A stretch of 64,000 bases of DNA from Nocardioides turkmenicus (GTDB lineage Bacteria > Actinomycetota > Actinomycetes > Propionibacteriales > Nocardioidaceae): positions 230,443-294,442 of the forward strand of contig NZ_JAALAA010000005.1 of NCBI RefSeq assembly GCF_011045035.1, in the 5' to 3' direction. A program made the translations under genes and the position numbers. The notes below the pieces were generated by a model. That model was given only the letters and a program-made list of their open reading frames with translations. It made no database searches and was not told the DNA's origin. This document shows, in pieces, positions 8,090-15,576 of this stretch (its first letter is position 1; each line of letters opens with the position of its first letter).

Positions 8090-9478
8090 GTGAACCATGT
8101 GTCGCTGACCGATGCGAAGCCCGCCGTCTACTGGCTCGACGATCCCGCCAAGCCCGCGCCGCTGCCGCCCTTGCTCGGGGTGGCGTCGGCGGATCTGGTG
8201 GTCGTCGGAGGCGGCTACTCGGGGCTGTGGACCGCGCTGCTGGCGCGGACGCGGTTTCCGTCGTGGTCAGTGGTGCTGCTGGAGGCCGGCCAGTGCGGCG
8301 ACCAGGCCTCCGGGCGCAACGGCGGCTTCGCCGAGGCCTCCCTGACCCACGGATTCTGGAACGGTCTGGAGCGCTGGCCCGACGAGCTCGCGACGCTGGA
8401 CCGGCTCGGCCAGCAGAACCTCGACGAGATGGCGGCGACGATCCAGGAGCACGGCATCGACTGCGACTGGCGGCTCGCCGGCGCCCTCAACGTCGCCACC
8501 CGGCCGCACGAGGTCGACGATCTCGCCGAGTGGTCGGCCGCGCTGACCGAGCACGGCATCAAGCACCGGCTGCTGGACGAGGCCGGGGCGCGGGACGAGG
8601 TCCGGTCACCGACGTACCTCGGTGGGCTGGAGGTGCTCGGCGACACGGCGACCGTCGAGCCCGCACGCTTGGCGTGGGGGCTGCGGCAGGCCTGCCTGGA
8701 CGCCGGTGTGGCGATCCACGAGGGCTCCGCGGTCACCGGTCTCGCCCGGGACGGGGCGGGGATGCGGGTCTCGACCCTCACCGGGTCGGTGCGGGCCGGG
8801 CGGGTGGCACTGGCCACCAACGCCTTCCCGCCGTTGCTGCGACGACTGAAGATGATGACCGTGCCGGTCTACGACTACGTACTCATGACCGAGCCGCTCT
8901 CGCCGTCGCAGATGGACGCGATCGGCTGGGCCAACCGGCAGGGGGTCAGCGACTCCGCCAACCACTTCCACTACTACCGCCTGACCAGGGACAACCGGAT
9001 CCTGTGGGGCGGCTACGACGCGATCTACCACTTCGGTTCGAAGATCTCGCCGGAGCTGGAGACCGGCGCGACCCACGACAAGCTCGCGACGCACTTCTTC
9101 GAGACCTTCCCGCAGCTCGAGGGGCTGCGCTTCACCCACCGCTGGGCCGGTGTCATCGACACCTGCACCCGCTTCTCTGCCTTCTTCGGGAAGGCGTACG
9201 CCGGCCGCGTGGCCTACGCGCTCGGCTACACCGGTCTCGGCGTCGGGGCCACCCGCTTCGGTGCCCAGGTGATGCTCGACCTGCTGAGCGGCGAGCAGAC
9301 GGAGCGTACGTCGCTGGAGATGGTGCGCTCCAAGCCGCTGCCGTTCCCGCCCGAGCCGGCGCGCTACGCGGGCATCTCGATGATGGTCCGCTCGCTCGGT
9401 AAGGCGGACGCCAACGGTGGCCGCCGCGACCTGTTCCTGCGGACGATGGACCGGCTCGGGCTCGGGTTCGACTCCTAG
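8090..9478 (+). CDS. FAD-dependent oxidoreductase (amine oxidase-like), second copy
   Basis: About 462 residues of the DAO superfamily, with DLVVVGGGYSGLWTALLA for FAD binding, then QCGDQASGRNGGFAEASLTHG, and a C-terminal ALGYTGLGVGATRFGAQVM block. It resembles the protein encoded at 6113-7495 in organisation but is clearly diverged, so it is a paralogue rather than a recent duplicate. It probably oxidises another amine or glutamyl-amine. The start is uncertain: GTG codons at 8081, 8090 and 8099 are all in frame with no good Shine-Dalgarno; the frame is open to 7946 but that would overlap the Lrp gene. It is divergent from the Lrp gene and followed by a hairpin and palindrome at 9526-9580. 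Confidence 0.82.
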   Translation: MNHVSLTDAKPAVYWLDDPAKPAPLPPLLGVASADLVVVGGGYSGLWTALLARTRFPSWSVVLLEAGQCGDQASGRNGGFAEASLTHGFWNGLERWPDELATLDRLGQQNLDEMAATIQEHGIDCDWRLAGALNVATRPHEVDDLAEWSAALTEHGIKHRLLDEAGARDEVRSPTYLGGLEVLGDTATVEPARLAWGLRQACLDAGVAIHEGSAVTGLARDGAGMRVSTLTGSVRAGRVALATNAFPPLLRRLKMMTVPVYDYVLMTEPLSPSQMDAIGWANRQGVSDSANHFHYYRLTRDNRILWGGYDAIYHFGSKISPELETGATHDKLATHFFETFPQLEGLRFTHRWAGVIDTCTRFSAFFGKAYAGRVAYALGYTGLGVGATRFGAQVMLDLLSGEQTERTSLEMVRSKPLPFPPEPARYAGISMMVRSLGKADANGGRRDLFLRTMDRLGLGFDS

Positions 9479-9525
9479 GCGCGAGTCACTCGAGCCTCAT
9501 GCATCACGGCGTACGGGTGTTTCCT

Positions 9526-9580
9526 GCACTTCTCGGGTGTTGCAATGCCTGAGAAGTGCTGGAATCCCCGGTTAACCGGG
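9526..9580. terminator. Hairpin plus palindrome between convergent genes
   Basis: Arms at 9526-9537 (GCACTTCTCGGG) and 9548-9559 (CCTGAGAAGTGC) pair over 12 bp with one mismatch around a 10-nt loop. Immediately after it lies a perfect 14-bp palindrome CCCGGTTAACCGGG at 9567-9580. They lie between a rightward oxidase gene and a leftward small gene and may end both transcripts; no T run is present. Confidence 0.5.
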
Positions 9581-9596
9581 TATCCCTGCACCGCGC

Positions 9597-9770
9597 TCAG
9601 GCAGCTTCCTGAGCCGCCGCGACCCGCTCGCGGAGCTTGGCGTGGATCTCCTCCGGCGTGCGCTGCGTACGCTGGCGGTGGTTGCGCGCGATGATGACGC
9701 CTGTCGCGGTGACCCCGGCCAGACCGGCGAGACCGACGATCTTCCACACGCGTGCACTGCCGAAACCCAT
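9597..9770 (-). CDS. Small single-pass membrane protein
   Basis: A 57-residue protein: a short N-terminus, one hydrophobic segment (about residues 10-27, WKIVGLAGLAGVTATGVIIA), then a strongly basic stretch (RNHRQRTQRT) and an amphipathic, charged C-terminal helix (PEEIHAKLRERVAAAQEAA). The start ATG at 9770 has AGGGGG about nine bases upstream, a better signal than any longer start in this frame, which would run antisense into the next gene. It diverges from the YiiX-like gene, with only 19 bp between their start codons. Function unknown; the layout suggests an inner-membrane protein with a cytoplasmic tail. Confidence 0.65.
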   Translation of the reverse strand: MGFGSARVWKIVGLAGLAGVTATGVIIARNHRQRTQRTPEEIHAKLRERVAAAQEAA

Positions 9771-9789
9771 TGAGGACCCCCTGCTCGAG

Positions 9790-10404
9790 ATGTCTGACGA
9801 CACCACTATCTCCCTTGCCGACGCCGTGGACCAGACCCGCACCGGTGATCTGTGGCTCTTCCGGGGCCGGTCGGTCGCCGACCGGGCGATCCGGATGCTC
9901 AGCAACGCCCCGGTCAACCATGTCGGGATGGCGGTCGTGCTCGACGACCTGCCGCCGCTGATGTGGCACGCTGAGCTCGGCAAGGGGCTGCTCGATCTCT
10001 ACACCGGCACCCATCACCGCGGCGTACAGCTCCATGATCTGCGGGCGGCGGTCGAGCAGTGGGCCGGGCGCTACGAGCAGCAGGTCTGGCTGCGCCAGCT
10101 CACCGCCGACATCGACCGCAAGCGGGAGGACGCCCTGCTGCGGACGATCGCGCGCCTCGACGGCACCCCGTTCCCCTCGACCGCCGCGCTGGCCGGGCGC
10201 TGGGCGCGCGGGAGGTTCCGCTCCAAGGCCGGGATCGAGCAGGTCTACTGTGCCGAGGTCGTCGCGGCCACCTACCAGGAGATGGGCCTGCTGGACGACG
10301 AGCGCCCCACCAACTACTACGACCCGGGTCGCTTCTGGTCCGGCGACCACCTGACCCTGCAGGACGGCGCGGTGCTAGGGAGCGAGGTCCGCGTCGTCGG
10401 CTGA
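9790..10404 (+). CDS. YiiX/YebB-like permuted papain-fold hydrolase (NlpC/P60 superfamily)
   Basis: 204 residues. The block TGDLWLFRGRSVADRAIRMLSNAPVNHVGMAVVLDD followed near the C-terminus by GIEQVYCAEVVAATYQEMGLL resembles the circularly permuted NlpC/P60 family (YiiX/YaeF): a His in NHVGMA and a Cys in VYCAEVV would form the catalytic pair. Such enzymes cleave amide or thioester bonds, sometimes in lipids or peptidoglycan. No signal peptide is visible, so it would be cytoplasmic. I start at ATG 9790; an in-frame upstream extension to 9637 would be antisense to the small membrane-protein gene. Its 3' end overlaps the convergent TetR gene by 30 bp. The substrate is unknown. Confidence 0.72.
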   Translation: MSDDTTISLADAVDQTRTGDLWLFRGRSVADRAIRMLSNAPVNHVGMAVVLDDLPPLMWHAELGKGLLDLYTGTHHRGVQLHDLRAAVEQWAGRYEQQVWLRQLTADIDRKREDALLRTIARLDGTPFPSTAALAGRWARGRFRSKAGIEQVYCAEVVAATYQEMGLLDDERPTNYYDPGRFWSGDHLTLQDGAVLGSEVRVVG

Positions 10405-11019
10405 CCTGCGCCCCGCCAGCCGTAGGGCCAGCGGGACCTCGCCGCTCTCGACCAGGGTGCCGATGACGAGCGCGCGGAGCCCGCGCAGGAGGGCGTCGGG
10501 ATCGACCAGGTCGGGGGCCGCGAGCGCGTGCAGCAGGTAGCCGTGCACGAGGGCGAGGACCGAGCCGGGGTCGGTCCGGGTCGCCCCCGCGACCGTCGCC
10601 GCGCGCTCCGCGACGTCGCGGCCGGCGGTGAGCACCTCGGCCACCACCGGACGGAACTCCGGGTCGCGGGCGGCGTGGAGCAGCCCCTCGAGGAACGCGA
10701 GCGCGTCTGCCGGCGGTGACATCAGCGCCGCCGCGAAGGCCTCGGCCATCGCGTCGGTGCCGGACTCCGTCGCGGCCAGATCGTCGGCGAGCGTACGCAG
10801 CCGGGCGACGTCCTCGGCCACGCCGGTGCGCAACGCCTCGGCGGCCAGGTCCGTGATCGAGTCGAAGAAGTAGCCGACGGTCGCCAGCGGCAGCCCGGCT
10901 CGCTCGGTCACGGCGCGGTGGGTCACTCCGGACATGCCCTTCTCCGCCGCCACCTCGATCGTGGCGCGGACGAGGGCGTCGCGTCGCTGCCTGGCGCTGT
11001 CGCCGTGCCGTCGCTTCAT
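10375..11019 (-). CDS. TetR-family transcriptional regulator
   Basis: 214 residues. The N-terminal HTH (DALVRATIEVAAEKGMSGVTHRAVTERAGLPLATVGYFF) is a classic TetR DNA-binding domain; the rest is an all-helical ligand domain. It is transcribed divergently from the amidase gene, and a 26-bp palindrome sits in the intergenic region, so it most likely represses the amidase and itself. Start: ATG at 11019; an in-frame ATG at 11031 (adding MLGA) directly abuts the operator and would suit a leaderless mRNA. The effector ligand is unknown. Confidence 0.9.
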   Translation of the reverse strand: MKRRHGDSARQRRDALVRATIEVAAEKGMSGVTHRAVTERAGLPLATVGYFFDSITDLAAEALRTGVAEDVARLRTLADDLAATESGTDAMAEAFAAALMSPPADALAFLEGLLHAARDPEFRPVVAEVLTAGRDVAERAATVAGATRTDPGSVLALVHGYLLHALAAPDLVDPDALLRGLRALVIGTLVESGEVPLALRLAGRRSADDADLAP

Positions 11020-11031
11020 GGCGCCCAGCAT

Positions 11032-11057
11032 AAAGTCTGGAAGATCTTCTAGACTTT
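11032..11057. promoter_or_regulatory. TetR-type operator, 26-bp near-perfect palindrome
   Basis: Outer arms AAAGTCT (11032-11038) and AGACTTT (11051-11057) flank the self-complementary core GAAGATCTTC (11040-11049); only the pair 11039/11050 fails to match. It lies between the divergent TetR and amidase start codons, 12 bp from the former's ATG and 28 bp from the latter's. Confidence 0.8.
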
Positions 11058-11085
11058 TCGGAGTTGATCCAGCACGCTGTCCGAC

Positions 11086-12585
11086 ATGACCGCACCGACC
11101 CGCGTACACGCCTTCACCGACGACGCCCTCGCCGACCACGACGCCGTCGAGCTCGCCCGTCTCGTCCGGACCGGCGACCTGAGCGCGGCCGAGGTCGAGG
11201 CGGCGGCGGTCGCCCGGCTGCGCCAGGTCGCTCCGACGCTCCAGGCGATGGCGTACGAGGCCTACGACTCGCCCCGTCGGGCAGCGGACGGCAGCGGTCT
11301 GCTGCACGGTGTCCCGACCCTGCTCAAGGACAACACCGACCTGCTCGGGATGCCGACCAACCACGGGTCGGAGGCGATCCGGGCGCAGCCGGCCAAGCGC
11401 GACGGTCGCTACGCGACGCAGTTCCTCAGCAGCGGGGTGACGGTGCTGGGCAAGAGCCGGATGCCGGAGTTCGGGCTCAACGCGACCACGGAGTTCCGAA
11501 GCGGGCCGCCGACCCTCAACCCCTGGAACGCCCGCTACTCGGTCGGGGCGTCCTCCGGTGGCGCGGCGGCCCTGGTCGCCGCCGGCGCCGTGCCGATCGC
11601 GCACGCCAACGACGGCGGCGGTTCCATCCGGATCCCGGCCGCGGCCGCCGGGCTGGTCGGGCTCAAGCCCAGCCGGGGGCGGCACGTCGACGGCGAGACG
11701 GCCCGCACCCTGCCGATCAACATGGTCAGCGAAGGCGTGCTGACACGCACCGTCCGCGACACGGCCACCTTCCACGCGGCGCTCGAGCGGCACTGGCGCA
11801 ACCCGGCACTCCCGCCCCTCGGGCTGGTCGAGGGACCCGCGCGGCGGCGGCTCCGGGTCGCGATGATCATGGAGTCGGTGACCGACGCCGTCGTGGACAC
11901 CCCGACGAAGGCGGCCGTCGAGCGGACCGCCACGTTCCTCGAGGAGCAGGGCCACACCGTCGAGCCGGTCCCGATCCCGGTCGACGCACGCTTCGTCGAC
12001 GACTTCCTGACCTACTGGGGCCTGCTCGCCTTCCTCGCCGGCAATCTGGGCCGGCTGACCATCGACCGGACCCTCGACACCAGCCTCCTCGACGGGCTCA
12101 CCGACGGGCTGCGTCGCGAGTTCACCGCCGGCGGCTGGCGCCGGACGCCGGCCGCGCTGCACCGCCTGCGGCGGGCCGCGGCGGCCTACGCTGCCGTCTT
12201 CGACCACCACGACGTGGTGCTGTGCCCGGTCGTCGCCGGCGTCACCCCGCAGCTGGGCCACCTCTCGCCGAACGTGCCGTTCGACGACCTCGTCGACAGG
12301 CTCCGGCGGCACGTCGCGTTCACGCCGCTGCAGAACATCACCGGCGCGCCGGCGATCTCGCTGCCGATGGCGATCAGCGAGGAGGGACTGCCGATCGGGG
12401 TGCAGCTCTCCGCGGCGTACGGCGACGAGCGGACGCTCCTCGAGCTGGCCTACGCCCTCGAGGAGCAGTCGCCGTGGCCGCGGATCACAGCATCTGAGAT
12501 GCCTTCTCCAGCACCCGGCGCAGGATCTGCTCCATCTCGTCGAACTCGGCCTGACCCACGGTCAGCGGCGGGGAGAGCTGGATGA
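11086..12585 (+). CDS. Amidase signature family hydrolase
   Basis: A 499-residue amidase-signature enzyme hydrolysing carboxamides to acids and ammonia. The Ser-cisSer-Lys triad is present: Lys in GVPTLLKDNTD, the glycine-serine stretch YSVGASSGGAAAL, and the nucleophile-bearing DGGGSIRIPAAAAGLVGLKP. The last about 33 residues (after SPWPR) are unlike the family and are encoded antisense to the 3' end of the convergent aminotransferase gene, over 101 bp, suggesting that an original stop near 12485 was lost. The start ATG is 28 bp from a TetR-type operator, so expression is probably inducible. The natural substrate is not deducible. Confidence 0.88.
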   Translation: MTAPTRVHAFTDDALADHDAVELARLVRTGDLSAAEVEAAAVARLRQVAPTLQAMAYEAYDSPRRAADGSGLLHGVPTLLKDNTDLLGMPTNHGSEAIRAQPAKRDGRYATQFLSSGVTVLGKSRMPEFGLNATTEFRSGPPTLNPWNARYSVGASSGGAAALVAAGAVPIAHANDGGGSIRIPAAAAGLVGLKPSRGRHVDGETARTLPINMVSEGVLTRTVRDTATFHAALERHWRNPALPPLGLVEGPARRRLRVAMIMESVTDAVVDTPTKAAVERTATFLEEQGHTVEPVPIPVDARFVDDFLTYWGLLAFLAGNLGRLTIDRTLDTSLLDGLTDGLRREFTAGGWRRTPAALHRLRRAAAAYAAVFDHHDVVLCPVVAGVTPQLGHLSPNVPFDDLVDRLRRHVAFTPLQNITGAPAISLPMAISEEGLPIGVQLSAAYGDERTLLELAYALEEQSPWPRITASEMPSPAPGAGSAPSRRTRPDPRSAAGRAG

Positions 12586-13873
12586 CGGGCTCGCCGCGGT
12601 CGTCGGCTCGGCAGTAGAGGCCCTCGGACCACAGCGCCTTGGAGACGTAGCCGTAGAGAATGCGCTCGCACTCCTCGGTGGTGAACGTCTCGCGGGTATC
12701 GCGGTCCTTGACCAGCTCGATGCCGTAGAAGTAGCCGGTGCCGCGTACGTCGCCGACGACCGGCAGGTCCTTCAGCTTCTCCAGCGTGGCCAGGAACGCG
12801 GCCTCGTTGCGGCGTACGTTGCCGAGCAGGTCCTCGGCCTCGAAGACGTCGAGGTTGGCCAGCGCCACCGCGGTGGAGACGGGGTGACCGCCGAAGGTGT
12901 AGCCGTGGTAGAAGGTCTCCTCGCCCTCGAGGAAGGGAGCCATCAGCCGGTCGGAGATGATCGTGGCGCCCAGCGGGGCGTAGCCCGAGGTCAGGCCCTT
13001 GGCCGAGGTGATCATGTCGGGGACGTAGCCGAACCGCTCCGCGCCGAACATCGTGCCGAGCCGCCCGTAGGCGCAGATGACCTCGTCGGAGACGAGGAGC
13101 ACGTCGTGCTCGTCGCAGATCTCCCGCACTCGCTGGAAGTAGCCCGGGGGAGGCGGGAAGCAGCCGCCCGAGTTCTGCACCGGCTCCAGGAAGACCGCCG
13201 CGACCGTGTCGGGCCCCTCGGCGCGGATCGCGACGTCGATCTGGTCGGCGCACCAGCGGCCGAACGCCTCCGGGTCGCTGCCGTCCATCAGGCCGCCGGT
13301 GATCTCGGCTGCGCGGTAGATGTTGGTGTTCGGCACCCGGAACGTCGAGGGGACCAGCGGCTCGAACGGTGCCTTGATGTCGGCCAGGCCGGTGATCGAC
13401 AGCGCCCCGTGGGTGGTGCCGTGGTAGGCGATGTTGCGCCCGATCACCTTGTGCTTGCCCGGCTTGCCGCGCAGCTTGAAGTAGTTCTTGGCGAGCTTCC
13501 ACGCCGTCTCGACGGCCTCGGAGCCGGAGTTGGTGAAGAAGACCCGGTTGAGGTCGCCGGGGGCCAGCGAGGCCAGCCGCGCGGCCAGCTCGATGGCCGG
13601 CTCGTGGGCGTAGGACCACAGCGGGTGGAACGCCAGCTGCTTGGCCTGCTTCGCACCCGCGTCGGCGAGCTCGGCACGCCCGTGGCCGACCTGGGTGACG
13701 AACAGCCCGGCGAGGCCGTCGAGGTAGCGGTTGCCCTCGACGTCGTAGATGTAGGCGCGCTCGCCCCTGGCGATGATCGGCACATCCGCCTCGGCGTAGC
13801 TCGAATGCCGCGTGAAGTGCATCCAGAGGTGGTCCTTGGCGTCGCGCTGCAGCTGTTCGTGGTTGCCGGTCAT
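12485..13873 (-). CDS. Class III aminotransferase (putrescine/GABA-type)
   Basis: A 462-residue PLP-dependent fold-type I transaminase. Motifs: FTNSGSEAVETAWKLAKNYF (phosphate binding), AYHGTTHGALSITGL, the Asp in LLVSDEVICAYGRLG that contacts the PLP ring nitrogen, and the Schiff-base lysine in ITSAKGLTSGYAPLGA. It would transfer an amino group from putrescine, GABA, beta-alanine or a similar amine to pyruvate or 2-oxoglutarate. I start at ATG 13873, which has GGAG about six bases upstream; a longer frame to 13924 enters the control region. It diverges from an aminobutyraldehyde-type dehydrogenase, a pairing common in putrescine degradation loci. Confidence 0.88.
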   Translation of the reverse strand: MTGNHEQLQRDAKDHLWMHFTRHSSYAEADVPIIARGERAYIYDVEGNRYLDGLAGLFVTQVGHGRAELADAGAKQAKQLAFHPLWSYAHEPAIELAARLASLAPGDLNRVFFTNSGSEAVETAWKLAKNYFKLRGKPGKHKVIGRNIAYHGTTHGALSITGLADIKAPFEPLVPSTFRVPNTNIYRAAEITGGLMDGSDPEAFGRWCADQIDVAIRAEGPDTVAAVFLEPVQNSGGCFPPPPGYFQRVREICDEHDVLLVSDEVICAYGRLGTMFGAERFGYVPDMITSAKGLTSGYAPLGATIISDRLMAPFLEGEETFYHGYTFGGHPVSTAVALANLDVFEAEDLLGNVRRNEAAFLATLEKLKDLPVVGDVRGTGYFYGIELVKDRDTRETFTTEECERILYGYVSKALWSEGLYCRADDRGEPVIQLSPPLTVGQAEFDEMEQILRRVLEKASQML

Positions 13874-13897
13874 GACTCCATGGTCACCTACCGCATC

Positions 13898-13947
13898 TCG
13901 CTTTCGCAAGCGAATCCGTTTCAAAGTGCGAATATCACTTCGGATTC
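13898..13947. promoter_or_regulatory. Divergent operator-like repeats between aminotransferase and dehydrogenase
   Basis: Two nested inverted repeats: TCGCTT/AAGCGA (13898-13903/13908-13913, TCGC loop), then GAATCCG/CGGATTC (13912-13918/13941-13947) enclosing AAGTG/CACTT (13924-13928/13936-13940). The motif GCGAAT occurs twice here. The setting between divergent catabolic genes suggests a regulator-binding site. Confidence 0.55.
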
Positions 13948-13977
13948 AGTTGTGACATCCCTGTTACAGGAAGGAGT

Positions 13978-13983
13978 TAGTCT
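13978..13983 (+). promoter_or_regulatory. -10-like TAGTCT before the aldehyde dehydrogenase
   Basis: TAGTCT ends exactly 7 nt before the ATG at 13991, the leaderless spacing seen repeatedly in this window. An AAGGAG at 13971-13976 is also present, so a leadered transcript from further upstream is possible too. Confidence 0.45.
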
Positions 13984-13990
13984 CTACCGC

Positions 13991-15433
13991 ATGGCTGACC
14001 AGATCTTCAGGAACGTGATCGGCGGCGAGCTGTGCGGGGCCGCCGACTCCGCGACGTACGACGTCGTCGACCCCGCGACCGGCGAGGTCTACGCCCAGGC
14101 CCCGATGTCGTCCGAGGCCGACGTCGACAAGGCGTACGCGGCCGCCGCCTCGGCCTTCGAGACCTGGGGCGAGACCACGCCCCAGGAGCGCAGCCTGGCC
14201 CTGCTCCGGATCGCCGACGCGATGGAGGCCCGCGCCGAGGAGCTGACCGCGGTGGAGGTCAAGGACACCGGCAAGCCCTACCGGCTGACCTTGGAGGAGG
14301 AACTACCGCCGACGATCGACCACTTCCGGTTCTTCGCGGGCGCGGCGCGGACCCTGGAGGGGAAGAGTGCGGGGGAGTACCTGCAGGATCACACCTCCTG
14401 GATCCGCCGCGAGCCGATCGGCGTGATCGGGCAGGTCACGCCGTGGAACTACCCGCTCGCGATGATGTCGTGGAAGATCGCCCCGGCCCTCGCCGCTGGC
14501 AACACGGTCGTGCTCAAGCCGTCCGACACGACCCCGGCCAGCTCGTCGCTGCTGGCCGAGCTGGCCCAGGAGTTCCTGCCGCCGGGTGTGCTCAACCTCG
14601 TCACCGGCGACCGCGACACCGGCCGCGCGCTGATCCGCCACAAGACGCCGCAGATGGTCGCCATCACCGGCTCGGTGCGCGCCGGCATGGAGGTCGCCGC
14701 GAGCGCCGCGGCCGACGTCAAGCGCGTCCACCTCGAGCTCGGCGGCAAGGCGCCGGTGATCGTCTTCGACGACGCCGACATCGACCAGGCGGTCGCGGGG
14801 ATCGCCGCGGCGGGCTACTTCAACGCCGGCCAGGACTGCACCGCGGCGACCCGCGTCCTGGTGCAGGCAGGCATCCACGACGAGTTCGTCGCCGCGCTCG
14901 CGGAGGCCGCCCGCAACACCACCGTGGGCCTCCCCGCCGACAACCGCGACGTCGGCGCGCTCAACAACCCCGGCCAGCTCGCCCGGGTGGCGGGCATGGT
15001 CGACCGGCTCCCGGACCACGCCACGATCGCGGCCGGGGGAGCGCCGGCTCGGGTGGAGGGTGGCGAGAACGGCTACTTCTACCAGCCCACGGTCCTCGCC
15101 GGCCTGCGCCAGGACGACGAGCAGATCCAGAACGAGATCTTCGGCCCGGTGATCACCGTGCAGCGGTTCGCCGACGAGGTCGAGGCGCTCCGGTGCGCCA
15201 ACGACGTCGACTACGGCCTCGGCTCGAGCGTGTGGACCAAAGACCACGCCACCGCGATGCGGGTCAGCAAGCGCCTCGACTTCGGCGTGGTCTGGATCAA
15301 CACCCACATCCCCTACATCTCCGAGATGCCCCACGGCGGCTTCAAGCACTCCGGCTACGGCAAGGACCTCTCCGTCTACGGCTTCGAGGACTACACCCGG
15401 ATCAAGCACGTGATGTCGTTCATCGGCGAGTAA
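13991..15433 (+). CDS. Gamma-aminobutyraldehyde-type aldehyde dehydrogenase
   Basis: 480 residues, standard ALDH length. Motifs: PWNYPLAMMSWKIAPALAAG (cofactor site), ITGSVRAGMEVA, the general-base Glu in HLELGGKAPVIVFDDADID, the nucleophilic Cys in YFNAGQDCTAATRV, and the C-terminal GGFKHSGYGKDLS. The GQDCTAATR form of the active site is characteristic of gamma-aminobutyraldehyde dehydrogenases (PatD/PuuC-like), which oxidise 4-aminobutanal, the product of putrescine oxidation or transamination, to GABA with NAD. It is divergent from a class III aminotransferase and near two amine oxidases, supporting that role. Confidence 0.88.
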   Translation: MADQIFRNVIGGELCGAADSATYDVVDPATGEVYAQAPMSSEADVDKAYAAAASAFETWGETTPQERSLALLRIADAMEARAEELTAVEVKDTGKPYRLTLEEELPPTIDHFRFFAGAARTLEGKSAGEYLQDHTSWIRREPIGVIGQVTPWNYPLAMMSWKIAPALAAGNTVVLKPSDTTPASSSLLAELAQEFLPPGVLNLVTGDRDTGRALIRHKTPQMVAITGSVRAGMEVAASAAADVKRVHLELGGKAPVIVFDDADIDQAVAGIAAAGYFNAGQDCTAATRVLVQAGIHDEFVAALAEAARNTTVGLPADNRDVGALNNPGQLARVAGMVDRLPDHATIAAGGAPARVEGGENGYFYQPTVLAGLRQDDEQIQNEIFGPVITVQRFADEVEALRCANDVDYGLGSSVWTKDHATAMRVSKRLDFGVVWINTHIPYISEMPHGGFKHSGYGKDLSVYGFEDYTRIKHVMSFIGE

Positions 15434-15461
15434 TCCGCTAGACAAACATGTGAGTGTGCGA

Positions 15462-15504
15462 CCCTCGATGTGCGGGCCGGAGGGGTCCGTGAAAGCATCG
15501 AGGG
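15462..15504 (+). terminator. Possible hairpin after the aldehyde dehydrogenase
   Basis: CCCTCGATG (15462-15470) pairs with CATCGAGGG (15496-15504) around a 25-nt loop, about 30 nt after the stop at 15433 and before the acyltransferase gene. There is no T run, so this is a weak candidate. Confidence 0.35.
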
Positions 15505-15576
15505 CCGTTTCGCGTACCTCCGCGGGGCGGACCCAGCAATGGAAGCAGTCGATCCCCCACACGAGGTGCACCCCAC

